Part shown: one piece after another, positions 26,444 to 35,483 of the stretch | Layout of the letters: the number at the start of each line of letters is the position of its first letter | Position numbering within the stretch: position 1 is the stretch's first letter | Assembly: GCA_030066655.1 (NCBI GenBank) | Contig: JASJBE010000017.1 | Location: 1 to 58,992 of the forward strand | Direction: 5' to 3' | Length of the DNA stretch: 58,992 nt | Source: Woeseiaceae bacterium | GTDB taxonomy: Bacteria > Pseudomonadota > Gammaproteobacteria > Steroidobacterales > Woeseiaceae | Translations under genes and position numbers: made by a program | Notes under the pieces: model-generated | Databases searched by the model: none | Told to the model about the DNA's origin: nothing | Seen by the model: the letters and a program-made list of their open reading frames with translations, nothing else

Positions 26444-27252
26444 TTCTGTCCCGGTACCTGGTAAACGGCTGGCTTGTCGAGTCGAACGGCGGTCAACTGG
26501 CGGCCCCATACACACCCGGTATCCAGCGAAACCAGCTTGGGCAGAACAATAAGACCTAGCTGCGACCAATGACCAAACACGATACGCGTGTCACCCCACG
26601 CATTATCCTCGAAGTCGTACCAGGGTTTCAGCTTGCCGCGCGTTTTCCACGGCGCACCGGAAAACGCCATCCTGAGTCGGCCATCCATCGTCAGCATGCG
26701 CATGCGTGTGAGCGTGTTGACGATAAAACGCAGGCGATTGTAGCCGCGCAGCTTGCCAGACCACTGCGTCGGACGATTCCCGTACATCTTGTACAGCAAG
26801 CGATCGAAGTCGGGTGCCTGCAGTCGCTTCTCCACTTCAGCGGCGCGCTTCAGCGTCTTCGCCACCGTCCATGTCGGCAACGTGCCCGCGTGCACCAGCA
26901 GCGTGTCGAGGTCCTCGTCGTAGTGGGCGAGCGGTCGTGAACGCAGCCAGTCGACCAACTCGTCGAGGTCGGGCGCCTGCAGTGTCTTCGACAGGGACGT
27001 GAACCGCCGCGAGTTCGGGATGATGTCCTGGGCCAGCGCGAGCAGGTGCAGGTCGTGGTTGCCGAGCACCGTGATCGCGGATTTGCCGAGCGACTTGACG
27101 AAGCGCAGCGTCTTCAGCGACTTGGGGCCCCGGTTGACGAGGTCGCCGGCGAACCAGAGCCGGTCCCTGTCCGGATCGAAGTCGATGGCGTCAAGCAGGT
27201 TGACGAGGGGGTCGTAGCATCCCTGGACGTCGCCGATCGCGTAGACAGCCAC
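26440..27252 (-). CDS. apaH: Diadenosine tetraphosphatase (symmetrical)
   Basis: Hydrolyses Ap4A and, in E. coli, removes Np4 caps from RNA. The metallophosphatase motifs are clear: IGDVQGCYDPL, WFAGDLVNRGPKSLKTLRFV and VLGNHDLHLLA; the C-terminal FGHWSQLGL and LDTGCVWGRQLTAVRLD are typical of ApaH. The length is 270 aa. It lies 6 bp after apaG and its stop overlaps the 3-hydroxyanthranilate dioxygenase start. Confidence 0.96.
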   Translation of the reverse strand: MAVYAIGDVQGCYDPLVNLLDAIDFDPDRDRLWFAGDLVNRGPKSLKTLRFVKSLGKSAITVLGNHDLHLLALAQDIIPNSRRFTSLSKTLQAPDLDELVDWLRSRPLAHYDEDLDTLLVHAGTLPTWTVAKTLKRAAEVEKRLQAPDFDRLLYKMYGNRPTQWSGKLRGYNRLRFIVNTLTRMRMLTMDGRLRMAFSGAPWKTRGKLKPWYDFEDNAWGDTRIVFGHWSQLGLIVLPKLVSLDTGCVWGRQLTAVRLDKPAVYQVPGQK

Positions 27253-27258
27253 GGTGTT

Positions 27259-27654
27259 CTACTGCAGCAGGCCCGGTACGGCGAGCGTGAACGGGGCGAT
27301 GGGCGCGTCAAAGTTGCCGCCGTCTTCCGCCTCCATCGTGTACATGCCCTGCATGGCGCCCACCGGGGTCTCCAGTACGGCACCGCTGGAGTATCGGAAC
27401 TCCTCGCCAGGCCGTAAGAACGGCTGTTCGCCAACGACGCCGTCACCGTGCACCTCCTGCACCTTGCCGTTCGCGTCGGTAATGATCCAGTGCCGGCTGC
27501 GCAGCGTCGCGGCGTGTTCGCCGTTGTTGCGAATCGTGATCGTATACGCGAACACGTAGCGGTCGTCGTCCGGCCGCGACTGATCGTCCACGTAGGCCGT
27601 GTCGACCTTGATCCCGATTTCGCTTTCGAAAGCTTGGCTGTTCATACCGTGCAT
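27259..27654 (-). CDS. apaG: ApaG family protein
   Basis: A 131-aa single-domain beta-sandwich of the ApaG/DUF525 family, with YVFAYTITIRNNGEHAATLRSRHW and the conserved VVGEQPFLRPGEEFRYSSG and GAMQGMYTM blocks. The biochemical role is unknown; mutants in other bacteria affect Co2+ resistance and Ap4A levels. The start may be the first ATG (27654) or the second, three codons later (MNSQAF). It is placed between rsmA and apaH as in E. coli. Confidence 0.94.
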   Translation of the reverse strand: MHGMNSQAFESEIGIKVDTAYVDDQSRPDDDRYVFAYTITIRNNGEHAATLRSRHWIITDANGKVQEVHGDGVVGEQPFLRPGEEFRYSSGAVLETPVGAMQGMYTMEAEDGGNFDAPIAPFTLAVPGLLQ

Positions 27655-27663
27655 TTTATCTGT

Positions 27664-28446
27664 TCAGGCCGGTTTGGAAACCAGTGCGTTACTCAACGAA
27701 ACAAATGCGTCAACGTCAAGTTGCTCGGCTCGAAGTCCCGGGTCGATGCCCGCCGCCAGCAGCTGATCCGCGTTCGCGAACTCGGCGAGAGCGTTCTTCA
27801 GCGTTTTGCGTCGCTGCCCGAACGCCGCCGCAACCATCCGGCTCATGTGCTCCTCGTCGTGAATGACGCAGGCGTCCTTAGGCTTTGGCGTTAACCTGAC
27901 GACCGCGGATATGACCGCGGGCGGTGGGTCGAAACTCTCCGGCGGAACGTCGAACAGCGGCTCGATGAACTGGTGGCAGCTCAACATAACGCCGAGCCGT
28001 CCGTAGGCTTTGCTGCCAGGCTCTGCCGCCATTCGGTCTACGACTTCCTTTTGCAGCATAAAGTGCATGTCTTGAATGACATCCCGCTGCGCGAGCAGCT
28101 CGAAGAGCAAAGGCGTCGATATGTTGTAGGGAAGGTTGCCGACGACACGCAAATTATCGCCGAGGGCCCGGAAGTCGAAGCTCAGGGCGTCGCCCTCGTG
28201 AACCGTGATATTGTCCTGCCCGGCAAATTCCATCTTCAGCGAAGCGACGAGATCGCGGTCGAGTTCCACAAGGTGCAGGTGGCCGGCTCGACGCGACAGC
28301 GGGCGGGTGATAGCGCCCGGACCCGGGCCGATCTCGACGATGGTATCGGACGGCTGAGGCCGAATCGCTTCGACGATGGCGTGAATGACGCCCGGATCGG
28401 TCAGAAAATGCTGGCCGAATCGCTTGCGCGCCCGGTGCGTGCTCAT
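27664..28446 (-). CDS. rsmA: 16S rRNA dimethyladenosine transferase
   Basis: Dimethylates the two adjacent adenosines near the 3' end of 16S rRNA. Motifs are RKRFGQHFLTDPGVI, the SAM loop IVEIGPGPGAITRPLSRRA and the NLPYNISTPLLFELL catalytic motif (NLPY). At 260 aa it is full length. Its ATG overlaps the pdxA stop by 4 bp. Formerly called ksgA. Confidence 0.97.
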   Translation of the reverse strand: MSTHRARKRFGQHFLTDPGVIHAIVEAIRPQPSDTIVEIGPGPGAITRPLSRRAGHLHLVELDRDLVASLKMEFAGQDNITVHEGDALSFDFRALGDNLRVVGNLPYNISTPLLFELLAQRDVIQDMHFMLQKEVVDRMAAEPGSKAYGRLGVMLSCHQFIEPLFDVPPESFDPPPAVISAVVRLTPKPKDACVIHDEEHMSRMVAAAFGQRRKTLKNALAEFANADQLLAAGIDPGLRAEQLDVDAFVSLSNALVSKPA

Positions 28447-29414
28447 GACAGGGAGGCCGCAAGTTCCAGCGCTGTCCGCAGACTGCCAGAGTCGGCCTCG
28501 CCCTTGCCGGCGATGTCCAGCGCCGTGCCGTGATCGACCGACGTTCGGATAATCGGCAGGCCCAGCGTGACGTTGACGGCGTTGCCAAAGCCCGCGTACT
28601 TCAGAACCGGAAGGCCCTGGTCGTGATACATCGCCAACACGGCGTCTTTTTTCCCGCCGGCCGGCGTGAAGAGCGTATCAGCCGGCATCGGGCCGCGAAG
28701 CCTTATTCCGGACTCGCGGAGTTCATCGAGTACCGGCGTGATGACGTCCTGCTCCTCCTGACCTAAGTGACCGCTCTCTCCGGCGTGCGGGTTGAGCCCG
28801 CAGACCGCAATCACCGGATCGTCGAGTCGAAAACGCCGCTTCAGGTCGGTGTGCAGTACCGACAACACGGAGCGAAGCAACGGTGCCGTGATCGCATCCG
28901 GGACCTCGCGCAGCGGCAAGTGTGTCGTGGCTAATGCGACTCGAAGCTCTTCAGCAACCAGCAGCATGACGGGCGTATCGGCGCCGGTGACCTCGGCCAG
29001 GAACTCGGTGTGACCGCTGAACGGGATGCCCGCGTCGTTGATGATGCTCTTCTGCAGCGGAGCCGTGACCAGCGCCCGAAACTCCCCGCGTATGCAGGCC
29101 TCCGCTGCAAAGCGCAGACCGGCAAGCAACGTGGACGCGTTCTTTGCGTTGAGTTCACCGCAGACGGGTTTGACGGGAAACTGGAACGGGACAACCCGCA
29201 GCTCGCCGTCCACCGGTGCGCCGGTCTCCGCGGCCGACACGCTCCTGATGACGAGCGGGTATCCGAGCGCGGCCGCGCGCTCCGCGAGCACATCGGGATC
29301 GCCAACCACGACGCAGTCCTGCTTCAGCCCGTCGGCTGCGAGCTGCACGCAGAGCTCCGGTCCGATTCCGGCGGGTTCGCCGGCCGTCAACAGAATCGGG
29401 CGATCGTTCGTCAT
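28443..29414 (-). CDS. pdxA: 4-hydroxythreonine-4-phosphate dehydrogenase
   Basis: An NAD-dependent enzyme of pyridoxal phosphate synthesis. It has GEPAGIGPELCVQLA, the metal-site SGHTEFLAEVTG, LNPHAGESGHLGQEE and MYHDQGLPVLKYAGF, all standard PdxA blocks with the metal-binding histidines. The ATG at 29414 (MTNDRPILLTAGEPAG) gives 323 aa; the open frame upstream enters the palindromic element at 29431-29574 and is not used. PLP is the cofactor of several other products here (GcvP, KynU, CBS). Confidence 0.96.
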   Translation of the reverse strand: MTNDRPILLTAGEPAGIGPELCVQLAADGLKQDCVVVGDPDVLAERAAALGYPLVIRSVSAAETGAPVDGELRVVPFQFPVKPVCGELNAKNASTLLAGLRFAAEACIRGEFRALVTAPLQKSIINDAGIPFSGHTEFLAEVTGADTPVMLLVAEELRVALATTHLPLREVPDAITAPLLRSVLSVLHTDLKRRFRLDDPVIAVCGLNPHAGESGHLGQEEQDVITPVLDELRESGIRLRGPMPADTLFTPAGGKKDAVLAMYHDQGLPVLKYAGFGNAVNVTLGLPIIRTSVDHGTALDIAGKGEADSGSLRTALELAASLS

Positions 29415-29430
29415 GCGTTGGCTACCCACA

Positions 29431-29574
29431 AGCAGCCTGTTGAACAAGTCTCAGGCGAGTGCGAGACAAGGCGGTTTTCGGCGTGAAAGCGCAGTGTACT
29501 GTTGAGTCCGTGAGCATTTTGAGCCGGAAACCAATGCCGGATCGTGCCGGCTGAGGTTTGTTCAACGCGCCGCT
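29431..29574. repeat. Long palindromic intergenic element, copy A
   Basis: An imperfect palindrome of about 140 bp between surA and pdxA. The outer ends read AGCAGCCTGTTGAACAA and, on the opposite strand, AGCGGCGCGTTGAACAA (14 of 17 matching), followed inward by CTCAG on both arms. The inner arms also match one another (GGTTTTCGG against GGTTTCCGG). It is a second copy of the element at 47862-48003 in opposite orientation, including one run of 27 identical bases. It extends two bases into the surA stop codon and must be transcribed in the lptD-surA-pdxA message, where it could fold as a long hairpin. Confidence 0.8.
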
Positions 29575-30883
29575 AGATGCGTTTGTCGACAAACGCCTCA
29601 TCACGTATCCGTCGAATCCAGAGCTGCGTCTCGTCCTGCATCTTGCTGTTTCGGATTCTCAGGTCGCAGTTGCGCTCCTTGAGTTCCTCGGTGTTGTCGT
29701 ATACGCGACGGTCGAGTACCTCGGCAACGTGCCAGCCGAACGGTGACTGGAAGGGTTCGCTCATCTCGCCGATCTCGAGCGACTCGACGGTCGCCTGGAA
29801 CTCGCCGACAAAGGTTCCGGGTCCGGACCAGCCGAGGTCGCCACCCTCATTCGCGCTGCCGGGATCGTCGGAAACGAGTTTCGCGACTTCGCCAAAATCC
29901 TCGCCGTTCTTGATGCGCTCGAGCGCATCCGTCAGTTTCTGGCGAGCCGTCGCGTCATCGATGATCTCATTTGGCCGGACAAGGATGTGCCGGACGCGGA
30001 CCTGGTCGACCTGGCTGCGCTGCACGGCGCTTCTCAAGTCGTTGACCTTGACGATATGGAAGCTGTTCGACCAGCGAAACGGCTCAGACACGTCGCCCGC
30101 ACCCATCGGCACCAGGACGTCAGTAAAAAGCGACGGAACCTGTTCGCCTTCCAGCCATCCGAGCGAACCGCCCTCCAGCGCCGTCTGGCCTTCCGAGTAA
30201 CGAATCGCCAACTGGCGGAAGTCCGCACCGTCCTGGATACGCGTGTAGATCTCCTGCATCGTCGCCTCGACCTCTGCGGTCTGTTCGGCCGTCGCCGACT
30301 CCGGCAGCGATACGACGATGTGCGACAGGTTGTAGGCAGAGTTTGCAACGACATTCGACTCGAGATCGAGGATGCACTGCTGAATCTCGCGAGGCGATAC
30401 GTTGATTCGTTGTCCAACGTCGATGCGTCGCAATTGTTCGAGCGTCAGTTCTTCGCGGATATCCTCGCGAAACTGCGCCCACGACAGGCCGTCGGCCGCG
30501 AGAAGCTGGGGCATTTGTTCGAAGGGTATCGGGGGCTGCTGTTGTGCACCGATTCTCGCAATCGCCTCGTTCACCATCTGGTCAGAGATCTGCAAGCCGA
30601 TTCTCTCCGCACGCTGCATCTGGACTTCGTTGACAATGAGTCGCTCGAGCACCTGGTCGCGCAGGACATCGGCCGGCGGCAGGGGAATAGGCTCAGGCTG
30701 CGATTCGGCCTGCACAATGATATTCGCGATCTGAGCCCTCAGTTTGCTCTTGAGGACGACGCCGTCGTTAACGATCGCCGCGACTCCGTCGAGAAACTCC
30801 CCGGTCTCGGAGAGCTCTTCGGCGGCGCACAGCGGCGCGGAACACAACGCGCCAATGGCGCATAGGTATCTGAATCTAAACAC
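29573..30883 (-). CDS. surA: Periplasmic chaperone SurA
   Basis: A 436-aa outer-membrane-protein chaperone with a signal peptide (MFRFRYLCAIGALCSAPLCA) and the SurA N-terminal domain starting LDGVAAIVNDGVVLKSKL. Two parvulin domains follow: LSHIVVSLPESA through FHIVKVNDLR (about 180-285), and VRHILVRPNEI through FGWHVAEVLDRR (about 295-395). The second has EGGDLGWSGPG. It is 7 bp after lptD, whose product is one of its main clients. Confidence 0.96.
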   Translation of the reverse strand: MFRFRYLCAIGALCSAPLCAAEELSETGEFLDGVAAIVNDGVVLKSKLRAQIANIIVQAESQPEPIPLPPADVLRDQVLERLIVNEVQMQRAERIGLQISDQMVNEAIARIGAQQQPPIPFEQMPQLLAADGLSWAQFREDIREELTLEQLRRIDVGQRINVSPREIQQCILDLESNVVANSAYNLSHIVVSLPESATAEQTAEVEATMQEIYTRIQDGADFRQLAIRYSEGQTALEGGSLGWLEGEQVPSLFTDVLVPMGAGDVSEPFRWSNSFHIVKVNDLRSAVQRSQVDQVRVRHILVRPNEIIDDATARQKLTDALERIKNGEDFGEVAKLVSDDPGSANEGGDLGWSGPGTFVGEFQATVESLEIGEMSEPFQSPFGWHVAEVLDRRVYDNTEELKERNCDLRIRNSKMQDETQLWIRRIRDEAFVDKRI

Positions 30884-30890
30884 TTATTTA

Positions 30891-33095
30891 CTACCGGAGT
30901 CGAGCTGAATAGCCAAGAATACCACGTTCAAGCAGTTTGTCAGACTGGCTGCCGACGCTGCTCAAACCCTTCAGTACCAATTGCAGACCGAAGGAAGAAT
31001 CACGAGTTCCGTCTCGCGTGGAAATATGTCGCCTCGAGACCAGTCTCAGGCCCCAGCAGCAGCTCTCGTATTCGAGGCCGAAGAACTGCTCGAGGACTTC
31101 GTCATCCCGAAACGAATAGTTGTAGCGGCCGACGAAGTTCCAGCGACGGCTGACGGGCCAGGACCAGGACAGGTCGCCCTGTTCCAGTGAGTCGCGACGG
31201 AAGCGATACGCGAGGTTCAGGATCTTGTTCGTTGCCGGCCGGTACTGCAGCCGCGCTTCGGACTGCGTCGTGCCGGTTTCACCGGTTCCCCACTGGTGTC
31301 CGAAATTGAAGTTGATGTTGTCGTACAGCAGGAAGCTGACCTCGGCGATGTAATCGGACGAGCGGCTCGTCGCCAGGGGCTCTCCGGGCAAAGATACGCC
31401 GCTCTCGCTCAGGTAGCGGGCCTGGCCGACGGTCGCCGTAACGAGCTCGCGGCCGGTCGAGATATCGAGGATGCGCGACGTGACGCCGACGCTGACCTGA
31501 TCCGTATCGACGTAGCGATCGACGCCGAGCAGGCGGTTGCGCCGAAACAGCTGCACGAGGTTCAGGTCTGGCAGGATCGTGTCGAAGAGCGGCAGCGCGG
31601 ATTGGTCGCGATGCGGAATATGCACGTACAGTATCCGTGGCTCGAGCGTCTGCAGCAGTCCCGACCCGTTGTCCCGGTCGATCTGCCGCTCGAGAATCAG
31701 GCCGGCGTCGAAGCTCGTGATCGGCAGCGTTCTGCTCGGGCTGTTGTCGCCAAGGGTGTCGCTGAGCTCGTAACGCGTGTGATCCAGCGTGACGCCGGGC
31801 TCGACAAACCAGCCCGGCCCGCCGAAGCGGCGGCCGAGCCCCGGCCGCAGGTTGACGCGCCAGCCCGTCGTGCCGACGTCGCGGTCGAAGTTGACGAGCT
31901 CGCTGTCGAAGCCGAGGTCCAGCCCGATGACACGCTGAGGCCACTTCGCGCTGGCCAGAAACTGCGGTACGCGGCGGTACGGCTTATTCAAGTCAGTGAT
32001 CGCATCATCGAGCGTCTGGAAGTCCTGGATGCGACCGAGGAACGACCAGGTGTCGCCGAAGAAGTCGATTTCGACGCTGCGATTCAGGTGCGTCAGGCTC
32101 GAAACACTCAGGCTGCCGCCAAGGTCCTCGAAGTACTGGCTATCGGAGACGTCACGGATGTCGACCGTCGTTCGCCAGCCGTTGGGCAGGATCGACTGGT
32201 GGTCAAAGTCGAACAGATACCGCGATTCATTGGTCAGGTCGTCGTTCGGCAGCAATTGTGCATCGACGGTCCCCGAATGCTGCAGGGTCAGGTAGCGAAA
32301 GCCGACCTGCCCCTGGAAGCCTCGGTCGCTAAGGATTCGGCTGGTCAGCGTCGCGTCGTAGTTGGGTGCGATGTTCCAGTAGTAGGGGATGCGAATTTCC
32401 TGGCCGCTGCGGCCCGCGCTGCCGACTTCAGGCGCGAGCAGGCCGGACTTACGTGCGTCGCCGATTGGGAATGACAGGTAGGGCGCGTAAAGAATCTGCA
32501 CGCCTTTGAACCTGAGCTTGACGCCCTTTGCGGTTCCGACGCCTTCGCCGGTATCCAAGCGGATGTCCTTCGCTTTCAGCAACCAGTTTTCGGAGCCCGG
32601 CGGGCAGGTTGTGTACTCCACGCCGCCGAGTTGCAGTACGCCGTCGTTAGTAATGGTGATCCGATCGGCCGCACCGCGCCCGTCGCCGCTGCCGAGCGAA
32701 AACTCCGCCCCTGCAAAGTCGATAATGCCGGAGTCGTAGGCGAACTCGGCGGAGTCGCTGCGAATTTCCGTGGCCGGGTCCATGAATCGGACGTCGCCCT
32801 GGAGGAAGATCGCACGATCGCTCTCGCGTAGCTGCGCCGACTCGGCGCCGGCGAGCTTGTCTCCGCGCCGCAGCACGATGCCGCCGTCGAGGTCGGCCTG
32901 TCGTGGCTTGTCGAGGTTGGCTTCAAAGCGTCCGGTTTCGAAGAAGATCGTGTCGGGGTCGGAGAAGTCGATGGCGTCGGGGGCATCGGCCTCGATGCGA
33001 ACGCCCAGGCCCGTATCGCATGCCAGTGGCTCCTGTGCCTGTGCCGCTGTCGTCAGGGCCAGGCAAGTCAGCAAAATCAGGAATCTGGAGGGCAC
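30891..33095 (-). CDS. lptD: LPS-assembly protein LptD
   Basis: The outer-membrane beta-barrel that inserts lipopolysaccharide in the outer leaflet. It starts with GTG at 33095 and has a signal peptide ending TTAAQAQ. The periplasmic LptA-like jellyroll holds DLDGGIVLRRGDKLAGAESAQ (about 65-85) and TTCPPGSENWLLKAKDI; the barrel fills the rest. All four disulfide cysteines appear kept: C26, one in YTTCPPG, and the adjacent pair in YESCCWGLRLV near the C-terminus. The length is 734 aa. A possible sigma-E promoter lies 21 bases upstream. Confidence 0.96.
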   Translation of the reverse strand: MPSRFLILLTCLALTTAAQAQEPLACDTGLGVRIEADAPDAIDFSDPDTIFFETGRFEANLDKPRQADLDGGIVLRRGDKLAGAESAQLRESDRAIFLQGDVRFMDPATEIRSDSAEFAYDSGIIDFAGAEFSLGSGDGRGAADRITITNDGVLQLGGVEYTTCPPGSENWLLKAKDIRLDTGEGVGTAKGVKLRFKGVQILYAPYLSFPIGDARKSGLLAPEVGSAGRSGQEIRIPYYWNIAPNYDATLTSRILSDRGFQGQVGFRYLTLQHSGTVDAQLLPNDDLTNESRYLFDFDHQSILPNGWRTTVDIRDVSDSQYFEDLGGSLSVSSLTHLNRSVEIDFFGDTWSFLGRIQDFQTLDDAITDLNKPYRRVPQFLASAKWPQRVIGLDLGFDSELVNFDRDVGTTGWRVNLRPGLGRRFGGPGWFVEPGVTLDHTRYELSDTLGDNSPSRTLPITSFDAGLILERQIDRDNGSGLLQTLEPRILYVHIPHRDQSALPLFDTILPDLNLVQLFRRNRLLGVDRYVDTDQVSVGVTSRILDISTGRELVTATVGQARYLSESGVSLPGEPLATSRSSDYIAEVSFLLYDNINFNFGHQWGTGETGTTQSEARLQYRPATNKILNLAYRFRRDSLEQGDLSWSWPVSRRWNFVGRYNYSFRDDEVLEQFFGLEYESCCWGLRLVSRRHISTRDGTRDSSFGLQLVLKGLSSVGSQSDKLLERGILGYSARLR

Positions 33096-33115
33096 GAGAG
33101 GCTAGGAACATCCGT

Positions 33116-33144
33116 TTAAGAGGCGTCGAGATGTTAACAGTTCG
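33116..33144 (-). promoter_or_regulatory. Possible sigma-E-type promoter of lptD-surA
   Basis: On the minus strand CGAACTG (33144-33138), a 16-base spacer and TCTTAA (33121-33116) resemble the RpoE consensus GGAACTT-N16-TCTRA. E. coli lptD-surA is under sigma-E control, which makes the reading plausible. The leader to the GTG would be only about 14 bases. Confidence 0.35.
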
Positions 33145-33146
33145 GT

Positions 33147-34184
33147 ATGCTACCTTCCCAGTGTTTTGGCGCCTCAGCCGAACCGTGGAGCAGGACCATC
33201 AGCGCAGACGATCGACGCCTGGAAGAACTTGAAAACTGGCTTAAAGGCCATGCCGATACGAGTGACCTGAGGCCGGCATCGGAGGATGCCAGTTTTAGGC
33301 GTTACTTCCGCTTAAACGCGGGCAGCGAATCGCTTATCGCGATGGACGCGCCGCCGCCGGCTGAAGACTGTCGTCCTTTTGTGCAGGTTGCAGGCTACCT
33401 CCGGAACATGGGACTGAACGCGCCGCGAATCCTGAAGGCCGATCTTGAGCGCGGGTTCCTGCTGCTGTCGGACCTCGGCGCCGATCAGTACCTCGATCAC
33501 CTGCCCGCGGAAAGGGATCGACTCTACCGCGACGCCATCGATGCGCTGCTCGTAATCGGCATCGAGGGCCACGCGTATCGAGATGCCTTGCCACCGTACG
33601 ACGAGGCGCTGCTGTCGTTCGAGATGTCGTTGTTTCACGACTGGCTGTGCGAGAAGTACCTGGGCCTGGAATTTTCCGAGGACGAAGAACATGAGTGGGG
33701 GAGAACCGTCTCGTTGCTGATCGATGCGGCGTTAGCGCAACCGCGCGTATTCGTTCATCGCGACTATCACTCGAGGAACCTGATGGTCACGGAGACCGGC
33801 AATCCCGGCATCCTCGATTTCCAGGATGCGATGAACGGGCCGCTGACCTACGATCTCGTATCGCTGTTGAAGGACTGCTACATCAAGTGGCCCTACGCGT
33901 TCATAGAATCCCAGGCGAAGCGATTCTTCGATGCGCAGCAGGGCCTGTCGCTCGACTGGCCCGAGTTCCAGCGCTTTTTCGATTTGATGGGCGTGCAGCG
34001 ACACCTGAAGGCGGCGGGCATCTTTGCGCGACTGAACCTGCGTGATGGAAAACCCGGCTACATGAAGGACATACCGCGAACGCTGTCGTACATCACGGAG
34101 CTTGCGGACGTTTACGAGGAACTCGAGTTCCTCGGTGGTTTCGTTTCAGGCCAGGTCTTGCCGAAGCTGGAGTCGATGATTTGA
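33147..34184 (+). CDS. amgK: N-acetylmuramate/N-acetylglucosamine anomeric kinase AmgK
   Basis: A 345-aa aminoglycoside-phosphotransferase-fold kinase that makes the alpha-1-phosphate of MurNAc or GlcNAc in peptidoglycan recycling. Landmarks matching pseudomonad AmgK are DASFRRYFRL, MDAPPPAEDCRPFVQVAGYL, PRVFVHRDYHSRNLMV (catalytic Asp), NPGILDFQDAMNGPLTYD (metal Asp) and LMGVQRHLKAAGIFARL. The only usable start is ATG 33147; about 20 residues of the resulting N-terminus are not conserved, so the start is uncertain. It is divergent from lptD and overlaps murU by 4 bp. Confidence 0.93.
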   Translation: MLPSQCFGASAEPWSRTISADDRRLEELENWLKGHADTSDLRPASEDASFRRYFRLNAGSESLIAMDAPPPAEDCRPFVQVAGYLRNMGLNAPRILKADLERGFLLLSDLGADQYLDHLPAERDRLYRDAIDALLVIGIEGHAYRDALPPYDEALLSFEMSLFHDWLCEKYLGLEFSEDEEHEWGRTVSLLIDAALAQPRVFVHRDYHSRNLMVTETGNPGILDFQDAMNGPLTYDLVSLLKDCYIKWPYAFIESQAKRFFDAQQGLSLDWPEFQRFFDLMGVQRHLKAAGIFARLNLRDGKPGYMKDIPRTLSYITELADVYEELEFLGGFVSGQVLPKLESMI

Positions 34185-34840
34185 TTACCATGCTCCTTGC
34201 GGCTGGCAAGGGAGAGCGACTGCGGCCTCTGACCGAGTCCGTGCCGAAGGCGCTGGTCGACGTCGCCGGGCGATCGCTGATCGAACGACACCTGGACAGG
34301 TTACCGAAGGGCAGCACGGTCGTCATCAATCTTGGCTGGCTGGGCCTGCAGATCGCGGAGCGCGTCGGTTCGGGCGAAAAGTATGGCCACACCGTCGTCT
34401 ACAGCGACGAAGGTGAGAATATCCTCGAGACCGGCGGGGGCATTCAGCGGGCGCTGCCGTTTCTTGGCGACCGTCCCTTTCTCATCGTCAACGCGGATGT
34501 GCTCACCGACATGCTGCTGCCACCCGACGATGTCGATCTCGGTGACGCGCAGGTACACCTGGTGCTGGTGCCAAAACCGGAGTTCCGGTCGGAAGCGGAC
34601 TTCGGCCTCAAGGACGGGCGCGTGACCAACGACGACCGACGCTACACGTACAGCGGCGTCGCCATCTACAATCCGCGCTTCTTCGCTGCCTGCAAGCCGG
34701 GGCGGTTTTCCGTCGTGCCGCTGCTTCGGGAGGCGGCCGAGCAGGGCCTGGTCTCGGGCAGCCTGTACACCGGTTATTGGTCCGACGTGGGAACGCCGGA
34801 ACGCCTCGAGCAGGCGAACGCGCGAGAGGCTAGGGCCTAA
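34181..34840 (+). CDS. murU: N-acetylmuramate alpha-1-phosphate uridylyltransferase MurU
   Basis: A 219-aa nucleotidyltransferase making UDP-MurNAc from MurNAc-1-phosphate, the partner of AmgK. It has the nucleotide-binding [45 protein letters not shown] (metal Asp in NADV) and a short C-terminus ending [13 protein letters not shown]. The likely start is TTG 34181, overlapping the amgK TGA as TTGA; the ATG at 34190 would cut into the conserved start. The AmgK-MurU route bypasses MurA and so lowers fosfomycin sensitivity where it has been studied. The end overlaps lipB tail to tail by 11 bp. Confidence 0.93.
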   Translation: MITMLLAAGKGERLRPLTESVPKALVDVAGRSLIERHLDRLPKGSTVVINLGWLGLQIAERVGSGEKYGHTVVYSDEGENILETGGGIQRALPFLGDRPFLIVNADVLTDMLLPPDDVDLGDAQVHLVLVPKPEFRSEADFGLKDGRVTNDDRRYTYSGVAIYNPRFFAACKPGRFSVVPLLREAAEQGLVSGSLYTGYWSDVGTPERLEQANAREARA

Positions 34841-35483
34841 GCTGATCCGATTCCGTCAGCTCGCGTTCGGTCATGCGCAGGTGCCTGAGCAAGTGCGGCA
34901 CCAGCGCCGCCTTCGCGGCTGCCAGCGTCTCGAGCTCACATTGCTCTTTCAGATCGGTGACGGATAAGTCCTGCATGCCGCAGGGATTGATCCGCGCGAA
35001 ATGTTCCCGGTTGACGTCGACGTTTAAGGCCATGCCGTGGAAACTGCAGCCGCGTCGGATACGCAGCCCGACGCTCGCGATCTTGCTGCCGTCGACGTAG
35101 ACACCGGGCGCATCGGGTCTGGCCGCCGCACTGACACCGTAGTCTTCAAGCAGGTCGACCACACTCTGTTCGAGCGCCGTAACGAGATCGCGTACACCCA
35201 GCGAGGCGCGCTTCAGCGAGATCAGCGGGTAGATCATCAGCTGGCCGGGGCCGTGGTAGGTCACTTGTCCGCCCCGATCGATCTGCACCACCGGGATGTC
35301 TCCCGGAGCGAGGACGTGACTGCGGTCCGCGTTGACGCCGAGTGTGAATACGGGCGGGTGTTCGGTGAACCAGATCTCGTCCTGCTGCTCGTCATCACGC
35401 GTGTCGGTGAATGACTGCATCGCTCGCCACAACGGCTCGTATTCCTGGCGTCCGAGGTCCCGGACGCAGAGACCCTCGCTCAC
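34830..35483 (-). CDS. lipB: Octanoyl-[acyl-carrier-protein]-protein N-octanoyltransferase
   Basis: The first enzyme of endogenous lipoate synthesis; it moves octanoate from ACP to lipoyl domains such as GcvH. The active-site Cys is in [14 protein letters not shown] and the Lys in [19 protein letters not shown], with [18 protein letters not shown] also conserved. It starts with GTG 35483, overlapping the DUF493 stop as GTGA. At 217 aa it is normal. A lipA gene, often next, is not present. Confidence 0.95.
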   Translation of the reverse strand: MSEGLCVRDLGRQEYEPLWRAMQSFTDTRDDEQQDEIWFTEHPPVFTLGVNADRSHVLAPGDIPVVQIDRGGQVTYHGPGQLMIYPLISLKRASLGVRDLVTALEQSVVDLLEDYGVSAAARPDAPGVYVDGSKIASVGLRIRRGCSFHGMALNVDVNREHFARINPCGMQDLSVTDLKEQCELETLAAAKAALVPHLLRHLRMTERELTESDQLRP

